Below are positions 44,236 through 60,735 of a stretch of DNA of 64,000 nucleotides, piece after piece. Each line of letters starts with the position of its first letter. The stretch's first letter is position 1. The notes under the pieces are model-generated. The model was given only the letters and a program-made list of their open reading frames with translations, did no database searches and was not told the DNA's origin. The translations under genes were made by a program, and so were the position numbers. Source of the DNA: Megachile rotundata (taxonomy: Eukaryota; Arthropoda; Insecta; Hymenoptera; Megachilidae); the NCBI RefSeq assembly GCF_050947335.1, contig NW_027473342.1, forward strand, positions 1,302,001-1,366,000, given 5' to 3'.

Positions 44236-45649
44236 ATCACACAATCACACAATCACACAATCACACAATCACAATCGCACAATCACAATTACACAATCAC
44301 ACAATCACACAATCACACAATCACACAATCACACAATCACACAATCACACAATCACACAATCACACAATCACACAATCACACAGTCACACAATCACACAA
44401 TCACACAATCACACAATCACACAATCACACAATCACACAATCACCTAATCACACAATCACACAATCTCACAACCACACAATCACACAATCACGCAATCAC
44501 TCAATCACACAATCACACAATCACACAATCACACAATCACACAATCACACAATCACACAATCACACAATCACACAATCACACAATCACACAATCACACAA
44601 TCACACAATCACACAAACACACAATCTCACAATCACACAATCACACAATCACACAATCACACAATCACAATTACACAATCACACAATCACACAATCACAC
44701 AATCACACAATCACACAATCACACAACCGCAAAATCACACAATGACACAATCACACAATCACACACACACACAATCACACAGTCACAATCACACAATCAC
44801 AATCACACAATCACAATCACACAGTCACAATCACACAATCACAATCACACAATCACACAAGCACACAAACGCACAATCTCACAATCACACAATCACACAA
44901 TCACACAATCACACAATCACAATCGCACAATCACAATTACACCATCACACAATCACACAATCACACAATCACACAATCACACAATCACACAATCACACAA
45001 TCACAATCACACAATCACACAAGCACACAAACACACAATCTCACAATCACACAATCACACAATCACACAATCACACAATCACAATCGCACAATCACAATT
45101 ACACAATCACACAATCACACAATCACACAATCACACAATCACACAATCACACAATCACACAATCACACAATCACACAATCACACAATCACACAATCACAC
45201 AATCACACAATCACACAGTCACACAATCACACAATCACACAATCACACAATCACACAATCACACAATCACCTAATCACACAATCACACAATCTCACAACC
45301 ACACAATCACGCAATCACACAATCACACAATCACACAATCACAATCGCACAATCACAATTACACAATCACACAATCACACAATCACACAATCACACAATC
45401 ACACAATCACACAATCACACAATCACACAATCACACAATCACACAATCACACAATCACACAATCACACAATCACACAATCACACAATCACACAATCACAC
45501 AATCACACAATCACAATCGCACAATCACAATTACACAATCACACAATCACAAAATCACACAATCACACAATCACACAATCACACAATCACACAATCACAC
45601 AATCACACAATCACACAATCACACAATCACACAATCACACAATCACAAT

Positions 45650-47045
45650 CGCACAATCACAATCACACAATCACAATCACACAATCACAATCACACAATC
45701 ATAATCACACAATCACACAAGCACACAATCGCACACTCACACAATCACACAGTCACAATCACACAATCACAATCACACAATCACAATCAAAGAATCACAA
45801 TCACACAATCACATTCACACAATCACAATCACACAATCACAATCACACAATCACAATCACACAATCACAATCACACAATCACAATCACACAATCACAATC
45901 ACACAATCACAATCACACAATCACAATCACACAATCACAATCACACAATCACAATCAGACAATCACAATCACACAATCACAATCACACAATCACAATCAC
46001 ACAATCACAATCACACAATCACAATCACACAATCAGAATCACACAATCACAATCACACAATCACAATCACACAATCACAATCACACAATCACAATCACAC
46101 AATCACAATCACACAATCACAATCACACAATCACAATCACACAATCACAATCACACAATCACAATCACACAATCACAATCACACAATCACAATCACACAA
46201 TCACAATCACACAATCACAATCACACAATCACAATCACACAATCACAATCACACAATCACAATCACACAATCACAATCACACAATCACAATCACACAATC
46301 ACAATCACACAATCACAATCACACAATCACAATCACACAATCACAATCACACAATCACAATCACACAATCACAATCACACAATCACAATCACACAATCAC
46401 AATCACACAATCACAATCACACAATCACAATCACACAATCACAATCACACAATCACAATCACACAATCACAATCACACAATCACAATCACACAATCACAA
46501 TCACGCAATCACAATCACGCAATCACAATCACGCAATCACAATCACACAATCACAATCACACAATCACAATCACACAAACACAATCACACAATCACAATC
46601 ACACAATCACAATCACACAATCACAATCACACAATCACAATCACACAATCACAATCACACAATCACAATCACACAATCACAATCACACAATCACAATCAC
46701 ACAATCACAATCACACAATCACAATCACACAATCACAATCACACAATCACAATCACACAATCACAATCACACAATCACAATCACACAATCACAATCACAC
46801 AATCACAATCACACAATCACAATCACACAATCACAATCACACAATCACAATCACACAATCACAATCACACAATCACAATCACACAATCACAATCACACAA
46901 TCACAATCACACAATCACAATCACACAATCACAATCACACAATCACAATCACACAATCACAATCACACAATCACAATCACACAATCACAATCACACAATC
47001 ACAATCACACAATCACAATCACACAATCACAATCACACAATCACA
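45650..47045 (+). repeat. 14-mer array with R, GCAATC triplet and T, D copy 1
   Basis: R G at 45792, CAG pair 78 bases apart (45958, 46036), three consecutive CACGCAATCACAAT units at about 46503-46540, T C at 46580. R to T is 788 bases, nine 14-mers fewer than copy B. Confidence 0.88.
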
Positions 47046-48389
47046 CAAGCACACAAACACACAATCTCACAATCACACAATCACACAATCACACAATCGC
47101 ACAATCACAATCGCACAATCACACAATCACACAATCACACAATCACACAAACACACAATCTCACAATCACACAATCACACAATCACACTAACACACAATC
47201 ACAATCACACAGTCACACAATCACACAATCACACAATCACACAATCACACAATCACACAATCACACAATCACACAATCACACAATCACACAATCACACAA
47301 TCACACAATCACACAATCACAATCGCACAATCACAATTACACAATCACACAATCACACAATCACACAATCACACAATCACACAATCACACAATCACACAA
47401 TCACACAATCACACAATCACACAATCACACAATCACACAATCACACAATCATACAATCACACAATCACACAATCACACAACCACACAATCATACAAGCGC
47501 ACAATCACTCAATCACACAATCACACACTCACACAATCACGCAGTCACAATCACACAATCACACAATCACACAGTCACAATCACACAATCATACAATCCC
47601 ACAATCACACAATCACACAATCACACAATCACACAATCACACAATTACACAATCACACAATCACACAATCACACAATCACACAATCACACAATCACACAA
47701 TCACAATCGCACAATCACAATTACACAATCACACAATCACACAAACACACAATCACACAATCACAAAATCACACAATCACACAATCACAATCACACAATC
47801 ACAATCACACAATCACAATCACACAATCACAATCACACAATCACAATCACACAATCACACAAGCACACAAACACACAATCTCACAATCACACAATCACAC
47901 AATCACACAACCACACAACCACACAATCATACAAGCGCACAATCACTCAATCACACAATCACACACTCACACAATCACACAGTCACAATCACACAATCAC
48001 ACAATCACACAGTCACAATCACACAATCACACAATCCCACAATCACACAATCACACAATCACACAATCACAATCACACAATCACACAAGCACACAAACAC
48101 ACAATCTCACAATCACACAATCACACAATCACACAAGCACACAAACACACAATCTCACAATCACACAATCACACAATCACACAATCACACAATCACAATC
48201 GCACAATCACAATTACACAATCACACAATCACACAATCACACAATCACACAATCACACAATCACACAATCACACAATCACACAATCACACAATCACACAG
48301 TCACACAATCACACAATCACACAATCACACAATCACACAATCACCTAATCACACAATCACACAATCTCACAACCACACAATCACACAAT

Positions 48390-49083
48390 CACACAATCAC
48401 TCAATCACACAATCACACAATCACACAATCACACAATCACACAATCACACAATCACACAATCACACAATCACACAATCACACAATCACACAAACACACAA
48501 TCTCACAATCACACGATCACACAATCACACAATCACACAATCACAATCGCACAATCACAATTACACAATCACACAATAACACAATCACACGATCACACAA
48601 TCACACAATCACACAATCACACAATCACACAATCACACAATCACACAATCACACAATCACACAATCACACAATCACACAATCACCTAATCACACAATCAC
48701 ACAATCTCACAACCACACAATCACACAAGCACACAATCACTCAATCACACAATCACACACTCACAAAATCATACAGTCACAATCACACAATCACAATCAC
48801 ACAATCACAATCACACAATCACAATCACACAACCACAATCACACAATCACAATCACACAATCACAATCACACAATCACAATCACACAATCACACAATCAC
48901 ACGATCACGCAACCACACATTCACACAATCACACAATCACACCATCACACAATCACACAATCACACAATCACACAATCACACAATCACACAATCACGCAA
49001 TCACAATCACGCAATCGCAATCACGCAATCACAATCATGCAATCACACATTCACGGTCACACAATCACGGTCACACAACCACA
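48390..49083 (+). repeat. 0.93-0.95-kb tandem duplication, left copy, with Q (ATG 49037)
   Basis: Octamers, K, ACACGATC, N, ACACAATAAC at 48571, ACACGATC, W, ACTCAATC, ACTCACAAAATCATAC, 14-mers, then the Q cassette (48899-49083) with two CGGTCAC units. The right copy has the same marks 930 (ACACAATAAC) and 946 (Q ATG) bases later. This copy has CAAAATCATACAGTC near 48768 where the right copy has CAAAATCACACAGTC. Confidence 0.86.
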
Positions 49084-49319
49084 CAATCACACAATCACAC
49101 AATCACACAATCACACAATCACACAATCACACAATCACACAATCACACAATCACACAATCACACAATCACACAATCACACAATCACACAATCACACAATC
49201 ACACAATCACACAATCACACAATCACACAATCACTCAATCACACAATCACACATTCACACAATCACACAATCACCTAATCACACAATCACACAATCTCAC
49301 AACCACACAATCACACAAC

Positions 49320-50045
49320 CACACAATCACTCAATCACACAATCACACAATCACACAATCACACAATCACACAATCACACAATCACACAATCACACAATC
49401 ACACAATCACACAATCACACAAACACACAATCTCACAATCACACGATCACACAATCACACAATCACACAATCACAATCGCACAATCACAATTACACAATC
49501 ACACAATAACACAATCACACGATCACACAATCACACAATCACACAATCACACAATCACACAATCACACAATCACACAATCACACAATCACACAATCACAC
49601 AATCACACAATCACACAATCACACAATCACCTAATCACACAATCACACAATCTCACAACCACACAATCACACAAGCACACAATCACTCAATCACACAATC
49701 ACACACTCACAAAATCACACAGTCACAATCACACAATCACAATCACACAATCACAATCACACAATCACAATCACACAACCACAATCACACAATCACAATC
49801 ACACAATCACAATCACACAATCACAATCACACAATCACACAATCACACGATCACGCAACCACACATTCACACAATCACACAATCACACCATCACACAATC
49901 ACACAATCACACAATCACACAATCACACAATCACACAATCACGCAATCACAATCACGCAATCGCAATCACGCAATCACAATCATGCAATCACACATTCAC
50001 GGTCACACAATCACGGTCACACAATCACGGTCACACAACCACACA
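49320..50045 (+). repeat. 0.93-0.95-kb tandem duplication, right copy, with Q (ATG 49983)
   Basis: ACACAATAAC at 49501, W near 49630, Q at 49845-50045 with three CGGTCAC units. D copy 2 has only one such block (ACACAATAAC at 55659, Q ATG 56139, three CGGTCAC), so the duplication is specific to copy 1, or one copy was lost from copy 2. Confidence 0.86.
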
Positions 50046-50224
50046 ATCACACAATCACACAATCACACAATCACACAATCACACAATCACACAATCACAC
50101 AATCACACAATCACACAATCACACAATCACACAATCACACAATCACACAATCACACAATCACACAATCACACAATCACACAATCACACAATCACACAATC
50201 ACACAATCACTCAATCACACAATC

Positions 50225-51310
50225 ACACATTCACACAATCACACAATCACACAATCACACAATCACACAATCACACAATCACACAATCACACAATCACAC
50301 AATCACACAATCACACAATCACACAATCACACAATCACACAATCACACAATCACACAATCACACAATCACACAATCACACAATCACACAATCACACAATC
50401 ACACAATCACACAATCACACAATCACAAAATCACACAATCACAATCACACAATCACAATCACACAATCACAATCAAACAATCACAATCACACAATCACAA
50501 TCACACAATCACAATCACACAATCACAATCACACAATCACAATCACACAATCACAATCACACAATCACAATCACACAATCACAATCACACAATCACAATC
50601 ACACAATCACAATCACACAATCACAATCACACAATCACAATCACACAATCACAATCACACAATCACAATCACACAATCACAATCACACAATCACAATCAC
50701 ACAATCACAATCACACAATCACAATCACACAATCACAATCACACAATCACAATCACACAATCACAATCACACAATCACAATCACACAATCACAATCACAC
50801 AATCACAATCACACAATCACAATCACACAATCACAATCACACAATCACAATCACACAATCACAATCACACAATCACAATCACACAATCACAATCACACAA
50901 TCACAATCACACAATCACAATCACACAATCACAATCACACAATCACAATCACACAATCACAATCACACAATCACAATCACACAATCACAATCACACAATC
51001 ACAATCACACAATCACAATCACACAATCACAATCACACAATCACACAATCACAATCACACAATCACAATCACACAATCACAATCACACAATCACAATCAC
51101 ACAATCACAATCACACAATCACAATCACACAATCACAATCACACAATCACAATCACACAATCACAATCACACAATCACAATCACACAATCACAATCACAC
51201 AATCACAATCACACAATCACAATCACACAATCACAATCACACAATCACAATCACACAATCACAATCACACAATCACAATCACACAATCACAATCACACAA
51301 TCACAATCAC
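50225..51310 (+). repeat. Perfect octamer run passing into a 14-mer array
   Basis: After ACATTCAC near 50228, about 24 perfect octamers run to ATCACAAAATC near 50424, then 14-mers to 51310 with one ATCAAACAATC near 50472 and one extra octamer near 51040. Octamers with an N word follow without an exit word. Confidence 0.87.
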
Positions 51311-52719
51311 ACAATCACACAATCACACAATCACACAATCACACAATCACAATCGCACAATCACAATTACACAATCACACAATCACACAATCACACAATC
51401 ACACAATCACACAATCACACAATCACACAATCACACAATCACACAATCACACAGTCACACAATCACACAATCACACAATCACACAATCACACAATCACAC
51501 AATCACACAATCACCTAATCACACAATCACACAATCTCACAACCACACAATCACACAATCACGCAATCACTCAATCACACAATCACACAATCACACAATC
51601 ACACAATCACACAATCACACAATCACACAATCACACAATCACACAATCACACAATCACACAATCACACAATCACACAATCACACAAACACACAATCTCAC
51701 AATCACACAATCACACAATCACACAATCACACAATCACAATTACACAATCACACAATCACACAATCACACAATCACACAATCACACAATCACACAACCGC
51801 AAAATCACACAATGACACAATCACACAATCACACACACACACAATCACACAGTCACAATCACACAATCACAATCACACAATCACAATCACACAGTCACAA
51901 TCACACAATCACAATCACACAATCACACAAGCACACAAACGCACAATCTCACAATCACACAATCACACAATCACACAATCACACAATCACAATCGCACAA
52001 TCACAATTACACCATCACACAATCACACAATCACACAATCACACAATCACACAATCACACAATCACACAATCACAATCACACAATCACACAAGCACACAA
52101 ACACACAATCTCACAATCACACAATCACACAATCACACAATCACACAATCACAATCGCACAATCACAATTACACAATCACACAATCACACAATCACACAA
52201 TCACACAATCACACAATCACACAATCACACAATCACACAATCACACAATCACACAATCACACAATCACACAATCACACAATCACACAGTCACACAATCAC
52301 ACAATCACACAATCACACAATCACACAATCACACAATCACCTAATCACACAATCACACAATCTCACAACCACACAATCACGCAATCACACAATCACACAA
52401 TCACACAATCACAATCGCACAATCACAATTACACAATCACACAATCACACAATCACACAATCACACAATCACACAATCACACAATCACACAATCACACAA
52501 TCACACAATCACACAATCACACAATCACACAATCACACAATCACACAATCACACAATCACACAATCACACAATCACAATCGCACAATCACAATTACACAA
52601 TCACACAATCACAAAATCACACAATCACACAATCACACAATCACACAATCACACAATCACACAATCACACAATCACACAATCACACAATCACACAATCAC
52701 ACAATCACAATCGCACAAT

Positions 52720-54145
52720 CACAATCACACAATCACAATCACACAATCACAATCACACAATCATAATCACACAATCACACAAGCACACAATCGCACACTC
52801 ACACAATCACACAGTCACAATCACACAATCACAATCACACAATCACAATCAAAGAATCACAATCACACAATCACATTCACACAATCACAATCACACAATC
52901 ACAATCACACAATCACAATCACACAATCACAATCACACAATCACAATCACACAATCACAATCACACAATCACAATCACACAATCACAATCACACAATCAC
53001 AATCACACAATCACAATCACACAATCACAATCACACAATCACAATCAGACAATCACAATCACACAATCACAATCACACAATCACAATCACACAATCACAA
53101 TCACACAATCAGAATCACACAATCACAATCACACAATCACAATCACACAATCACAATCACACAATCACAATCACACAATCACAATCACACAATCACAATC
53201 ACACAATCACAATCACACAATCACAATCACACAATCACAATCACACAATCACAATCACACAATCACAATCACACAATCACAATCACACAATCACAATCAC
53301 ACAATCACAATCACACAATCACAATCACACAATCACAATCACACAATCACAATCACACAATCACAATCACACAATCACAATCACACAATCACAATCACAC
53401 AATCACAATCACACAATCACAATCACACAATCACAATCACACAATCACAATCACACAATCACAATCACACAATCACAATCACACAATCACAATCACACAA
53501 TCACAATCACACAATCACAATCACACAATCACAATCACACAATCACAATCACACAATCACAATCACACAATCACAATCACACAATCACAATCACACAATC
53601 ACAATCACACAATCACAATCACACAATCACAATCACACAATCACAATCACGCAATCACAATCACGCAATCACAATCACGCAATCACAATCACGCAATCAC
53701 AATCACGCAATCACAATCACGCAATCACAATCACGCAATCACAATCACACAAACACAATCACACAATCACAATCACACAATCACAATCACACAATCACAA
53801 TCACACAATCACAATCACACAATCACAATCACACAATCACAATCACACAATCACAATCACACAATCACAATCACACAATCACAATCACACAATCACAATC
53901 ACACAATCACAATCACACAATCACAATCACACAATCACAATCACACAATCACAATCACACAATCACAATCACACAATCACAATCACACAATCACAATCAC
54001 ACAATCACAATCACACAATCACAATCACACAATCACAATCACACAATCACAATCACACAATCACAATCACACAATCACAATCACACAATCACAATCACAC
54101 AATCACAATCACACAATCACAATCACACAATCACAATCACACAAT
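52720..54145 (+). repeat. 14-mer array with R, seven GCAATC units and T, D copy 2
   Basis: R G at 52854, CAGACAATC G at 53048 and CAGAATC G at 53112 (64 apart, one 14-mer less than elsewhere), seven consecutive CACGCAATCACAAT units at about 53648-53740, T C at 53754. R to T is 900 bases. Confidence 0.9.
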
Positions 54146-56000
54146 CACACAAGCACACAAACACACAATCTCACAATCACACAATCACACAATCACACAA
54201 TCGCACAATCACAATCGCACAATCACACAATCACACAATCACACAATCACACAAACACACAATCTCACAATCACACAATCACACAATCACACTAACACAC
54301 AATCACAATCACACAGTCACACAATCACACAATCACACAATCACACAATCACACAATCACACAATCACACAATCACACAATCACACAATCACACAATCAC
54401 ACAATCACACAATCACACAATCACAATCGCACAATCACAATTACACAATCACACAATCACACAATCACACAATCACACAATCACACCATCACACAATCAC
54501 ACAATCACACAATCACACAATCACACAATCACACAATCACACAATCACACAATCATACAATCACACAATCACACAATCACACAACCACACAATCATACAA
54601 GCGCACAATCACTCAATCACACAATCACACACTCACACAATCACGCAGTCACAATCACACAATCACACAATCACACAGTCACAATCACACAATCATACAA
54701 TCCCACAATCACACAATCACACAATCACACAATCACACAATCACACAATTACACAATCACACAATCACACAATCACACAATCACACAATCACACAATCAC
54801 ACAATCACAATCGCACAATCACAATTACACAATCACACAATCACACAAACACACAATCACACAATCACAAAATCACACAATCACACAATCACAATCACAC
54901 AATCACAATCACACAATCACAATCACACAATCACAATCACACAATCACAATCACACAATCACACAAGCACACAAACACACAATCTCACAATCACACAATC
55001 ACACAATCACACAACCACACAACCACACAATCATACAAGCGCACAATCACTCAATCACACAATCACACACTCACACAATCACACAGTCACAATCACACAA
55101 TCACACAATCACACAGTCACAATCACACAATCACACAATCCCACAATCACACAATCACACAATCACACAATCACAATCACACAATCACACAAGCACACAA
55201 ACACACAATCTCACAATCACACAATCACACAATCACACAAGCACACAAACACACAATCTCACAATCACACAATCACACAATCACACAATCACACAATCAC
55301 AATCGCACAATCACAATTACACAATCACACAATCACACAATCACACAATCACACAATCACACAATCACACAATCACACAATCACACAATCACACAATCAC
55401 ACAGTCACACAATCACACAATCACACAATCACACAATCACACAATCACCTAATCACACAATCACACAATCTCACAACCACACAATCACACAATCACACAA
55501 TCACACAATCACACAATCACACAATCACACAATCACACAATCACACAATCACACAATCACACAATCACACAATCACACAAACACACAATCTCACAATCAC
55601 ACGATCACACAATCACACAATCACACAATCACAATCGCACAATCACAATTACACAATCACACAATAACACAATCACACGATCACACAATCACACAATCAC
55701 ACAATCACACAATCACACAATCACACAATCACACAATCACACAATCACACAATCACACAATCACACAATCACCTAATCACACAATCACACAATCTCACAA
55801 CCACACAATCACACAAGCACACAATCACTCAATCACACAATCACACACTCACAAAATCACACAGTCACAATCACACAATCACAATCACACAATCACAATC
55901 ACACAATCACAATCACACAATCACAATCACACAACCACAATCACACAATCACAATCACACAATCACAATCACACAATCACAATCACACAATCACACAATC

Positions 56001-56198
56001 ACACGATCACGCAACCACACATTCACACAATCACACAATCACACCATCACACAATCACACAATCACACAATCACACAATCACACAATCACACAATCACGC
56101 AATCACAATCACGCAATCGCTATCACGCAATCACAATCATGCAATCACACATTCACGGTCACACAATCACGGTCACACAATCACGGTCACACAACCAC
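56001..56198 (+). repeat. Q cassette, late subtype, ATG 56139
   Basis: Same order as the other late Q cassettes with three CGGTCAC units, but with CGCTATCACGC instead of CGCAATCACGC near 56117. Confidence 0.87.
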
Positions 56199-56569
56199 AC
56201 AATCACACAATCACACAATCACACAATCACACAATCACACAATCACACAATCACACAATCACACAATCACACAATCACACAATCACACAATCACACAATC
56301 ACACAATCACACAATCACACAATCACACAATCACACAATCACACAATCACACAATCACTCAATCACACAATCACACATTCACACAATCACACAATCACAC
56401 AATCACACAATCACACAATCACACAATCACACAATCACACAATCACACAATCACACAATCACACAATCACACAATCACACAATCACACAATCACACAATC
56501 ACACAATCACACAATCACACAATCACACAATCACACAATCACACAATCACACAATCACACAATCACAAA

Positions 56570-56785
56570 ATCACACAATCACAATCACACAATCACAATC
56601 ACACAATCACAATCACACAATCACAATCACACAATCACAATCACACAATCACAATCACACAATCACAATCACACAATCACAATCACACAATCACAATCAC
56701 ACAATCACAATCACACAATGACAATCACACAATCACAATCACACAATCACAATCACACAATCACAATCACACAATCACAATCACA
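56570..56785 (+). repeat. Short 14-mer array after Q, D copy 2
   Basis: 14-mers with one ACAATGACAATC unit near 56719, ending at the exit word ACAAGCACACAAACACAC. It is followed by V (56876) and N, the same order as after the Q cassettes in copies A and B. Confidence 0.85.
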
Positions 56786-57229
56786 CAATCACACAAGCAC
56801 ACAAACACACAATCTCACAATCACACAATCACACAATCACACAATCACACAACCACACAACCACACAATCATACAAGCGCACAATCACTCAATCACACAA
56901 TCACACACTCACACAATCACACAGTCACAATCACACAATCACACAATCACACAGTCACAATCACACAATCACACAATCCCACAATCACACAATCACACAA
57001 TCACACAATCACACAATCACACAATCACACAATCACACAATCACAATCGCACAATCACAATTACACAATCACACAATCACAAAATCACACAATCACACAA
57101 TCACACAATCACACAATCACACAATCACACAATCACACAATCACACAATCACACAATCACACAATCACACAATCACACAATCACACAATCACACAATCAC
57201 ACAATCACACAATCACACAATCACACAAT

Positions 57230-58610
57230 CACAATCGCACAATCACAATCACACAATCACAATCACACAATCACAATCACACAATCACAATCACACAATC
57301 ACAATCACACAATCACAATCACACAATCACACAAGCACACAATCGCACACTCACACAATCACACAGTCACAATCACACAATCACAATCACACAATCACAA
57401 TCAAAGAATCACAATCACACAATCACATTCACACAATCACAATCACACAATCACAATCACACAATCACAATCACACAATCACAATCACACAATCACAATC
57501 ACACAATCACAATCACACAATCACAATCACACAATCACAATCACACAATCACAATCACACAATCACAATCACACAATCACAATCACACAATCACAATCAC
57601 ACAATCACAATAACACAATCACAATCACACAATCACAATCACACAATCACAATCACACAATCACAATCACACAATCACAATCACACAATCACAATCACAC
57701 AATCACAATCACACAATCACAATCACACAATCACAATCACACAATCACAATCACACAATCACAATCACACAATCACAATCACACAATCACACAAGCACAC
57801 AATCGCACACTCACACAATCGCACACAGTCACAATCTCACAATCACAATCACACAATCACAATCAAAGAATCACAATCAAAGAATCACAATCACACAATC
57901 ACAATCACACAATCACAATCACACAATCACAATCAAACAATCACAATCACACAATCACAATCACACAATCACAATCACACAATCACAATCACACAATCAC
58001 AATCACACAATCACAATCACACAATCACAATCACACAATCACAATCACACAATCACAATCACACAATCACAATCACACAATCACAATCACACAATCACAA
58101 TCACACAATCACAATCACACAATCACAATCACACAATCACAATCACACAATCACAATCACACAATCACAATCACACAATCACAATCACACAATCACAATC
58201 ACACAATCACAATCACACAATCACAATCACACAATCACAATCACACAATCACAATCACACAATCACAATCACACAATCACAATCACACAATCACAATCAC
58301 ACAATCACAATCACACAATCACAATCACACAATCACAATCACACAATCACAATCACACAATCACAATCACACAATCACAATCACACAATCACAATCACAC
58401 AATCACAATCACACAATCACAATCACACAATCACAATCACACAATCACAATCACACAATCACAATCACACAATCACAATCACACAATCACAATCACACAA
58501 TCACAATCACACAATCACAATCACACAATCACAATCACACAATCACAATCACACAATCACAATCACACAAACACAATCACACAATCACAATCACACAATC
58601 ACAATCACAC
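57230..58610 (+). repeat. 14-mer array with two R regions and a seam, D copy 2
   Basis: R G at 57406, ATAACAC near 57610, then at 57,785-57,890 a second lead-in (AGCACACAATCGCACAC) with the irregular series ATCGCACACAGTC, ATCTCACAATC and two AATCAAAGAATC units in a row. 14-mers then run to T (58571). The GCACACAGTC piece is 10 bases long, not 8. Confidence 0.85.
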
Positions 58611-59814
58611 AATCACACAATCACACAATCACAATCGCACAATCACAATTACACCATCACACAATCACACAATCACACAATCACACAATCACACAATCAC
58701 ACAATCACACAATCACACAATCACACAATCACAATCACACAATCACACAAGCACACAAACACACAATCTCACAATCACACAATCACATAATCACACAATC
58801 ACACAATCACAATCGCACAATCACAATTACACAATCACACAATCACACAATCACACAATCACACAATCACAATCGCACAATCACAATTACACAATCACAC
58901 AATCACACAATCACACAATCACACAATCACACAATCACACAATCACACAATCACACAATCACACAATCACACAATCACACAATCACACAATCACACAATC
59001 ACACAATCACACAATCATACAATCACACAATCACACAATCACACAACCACACAATCATACAAGCGCACAATCACTCAATCACACAATCACACACTCACAC
59101 AATCACGCAGTCACAATCACACAATCACACAATCACACAGTCACAATCACACAATCATACAATCCCACAATCACACAATCACACAATCACACAATCACAC
59201 AATCACACAATCACACAATTACACAATCACACAATCACACAATCACACAATCACACAATCACACAATCACACAATCACAATCGCACAATCACAATTACAC
59301 AATCACACAATCACACAATCACACAATCACACAATCACAAAATCACACAATCACACAATCACAATCACACAATCACAATCACACAATCACAATCACACAA
59401 TCACAATCACACAATCACAATCACACAATCACAATCACACAATCACACAAGCACACAAACACACAATCTCACAATCACACAATCACACAATCACACAACC
59501 ACACAACCACACAATCATACAAGCGCACAATCACTCAATCACACAATCACACACTCACACAATCACACAGTCACAATCACACAATCACACAATCACACAG
59601 TCACAATCACACAATCACACAATCCCACAATCACACAATCACACAATCACACAATCACACAATCACACAATCACACAATCACACAATCACACAGTCACAC
59701 AATCACAATCGCACAATCACAATTACACAATCACACAATCACAAAATCACACAATCACACAATCACACAATCACACAATCACACAATCACACAATCACAC
59801 AATCACACAATCAC

Positions 59815-60735
59815 AATCGCACAATCACAATCACACAATCACAATCACACAATCACAATCACACAATCACACAAGCACACAATCGCACACTCACACAATC
59901 ACACAGTCACAATCACACACTCACAATCACACAATCACACAATCACACAATCACAATCAAACAATCACAATCACACAATCACAATCACACAATCACAATC
60001 ACACAATCACAATCACACAATCACAATCACACAATCACAATCACACAATCACAATCACACAATCACAATCGCACAATCACAATCACACAATCACAATCAC
60101 ACAATCACAATCACACAATCGCAATAACACAATCACAATCACACAATCACAATCACACAATCACAATCACACAATCACAAACACACAATCACAATCACAC
60201 AATCACAATCACACAATCACAATCACACAATCACAATCACACAATCACAATCACACAATCACAATCACACAATCACAATCACACAATCACAATCACACAA
60301 TCACAATCACACAATCACAATCACACAATCACAATCACACAATCACAATCACACAATCACAATCACACAATCACAATCACACAATCACAATCACACAATC
60401 ACAATCACACAATCACAATCACACAATCACAATCACACAATCACAATCACACAATCACAATCACACAATCACAATCACACAATCACAATCACACAATCAC
60501 AATCACACAATCACAATCACACAATCACAATCACACAATCACAATCACACAATCACAATCACACAATCACAATCACACAATCACAATCACACAATCACAA
60601 TCACACAATCACAATCACACAATCACAATCACACAATCACAATCACACAATCACAATCACACAATCACAATCACACAATCACAATCACACAATCACAATC
60701 ACACAATCACAATCACACAATCACAATCACACAAT
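59815..60735 (+). repeat. 14-mer array in D copy 3, first
   Basis: 14-mers with an ATCGCAC unit near 60070, ATCGCAATAACAC near 60120 and ATCACAAACACAC near 60178, then perfect units. It ends directly at a W word (ACCTAATC, ATCTCACAACC) instead of the usual AGCACAC exit, which suggests a secondary junction. Confidence 0.86.

Larger units (their letters stand above)
38899..44724 (+). repeat. Higher-order repeat, partial copy C
   Basis: P (38916, with an extra GTCACAATC 14-mer), ACGTAATCACGC (39168), ATCTCACCTTC (39350), P (39788), 14-mers without a preceding V, ACGTAATC (42018), P (42290), V (42669, ATTATACAAGCGC as in copy B at 33514), ATGACACAATC (42904), 14-mers, W, then P4 at 44742. Offsets from copy B are 9,308, 9,322, 9,172 and 9,994. 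After P4 the order changes, so copy C does not continue into a Q cassette as A and B do. Confidence 0.84.
44725..51794 (+). repeat. Distal module D, copy 1 (about 7.07 kb)
   Basis: P4 (44742), N, W, N, ATCACAAAATC, 14-mers with R (45792), CAGACAATC (45958), CAGAATC (46036), T (46580), K, ACACTAACAC (T at 47189), N, V (47497), V (47934), two K words, W, ACAATAACAC (48571), W, Q (49037), tandem repeat of that block, Q (49983), 14-mers, W. The R/T array follows P4 directly and Q comes after it, the reverse of copies A and B, so a rearrangement separates this part from the left-hand repeat. Confidence 0.85.
51795..58615 (+). repeat. Distal module D, copy 2
   Basis: Landmark offsets from copy 1: P4 44742/51812 (7,070), R 45792/52854 (7,062), T 46580/53754 (7,174), CTAAC 47189/54293 (7,104), V 47497/54601 (7,104), Q 49037/56139 (7,102). 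Each change of offset is a sum of 8- and 14-base steps. After Q it continues into V (56876), R (57406) and T (58571), the order seen in copies A and B. Q carries a private ATCGCTATC near 56117. Confidence 0.85.

Noticed and set aside
49037..54295. A 1,752-codon + strand open frame, with similar frames at 36097-38919, 56139-58790 and 14326-16458
   Set aside because: Same cause as above. Starts coincide with P or Q cassette variants and stops with chance TAA-bearing units. Overlapping frames (for example 49983-51518 inside 49037-54295) give the same peptide, as the unit lengths predict.
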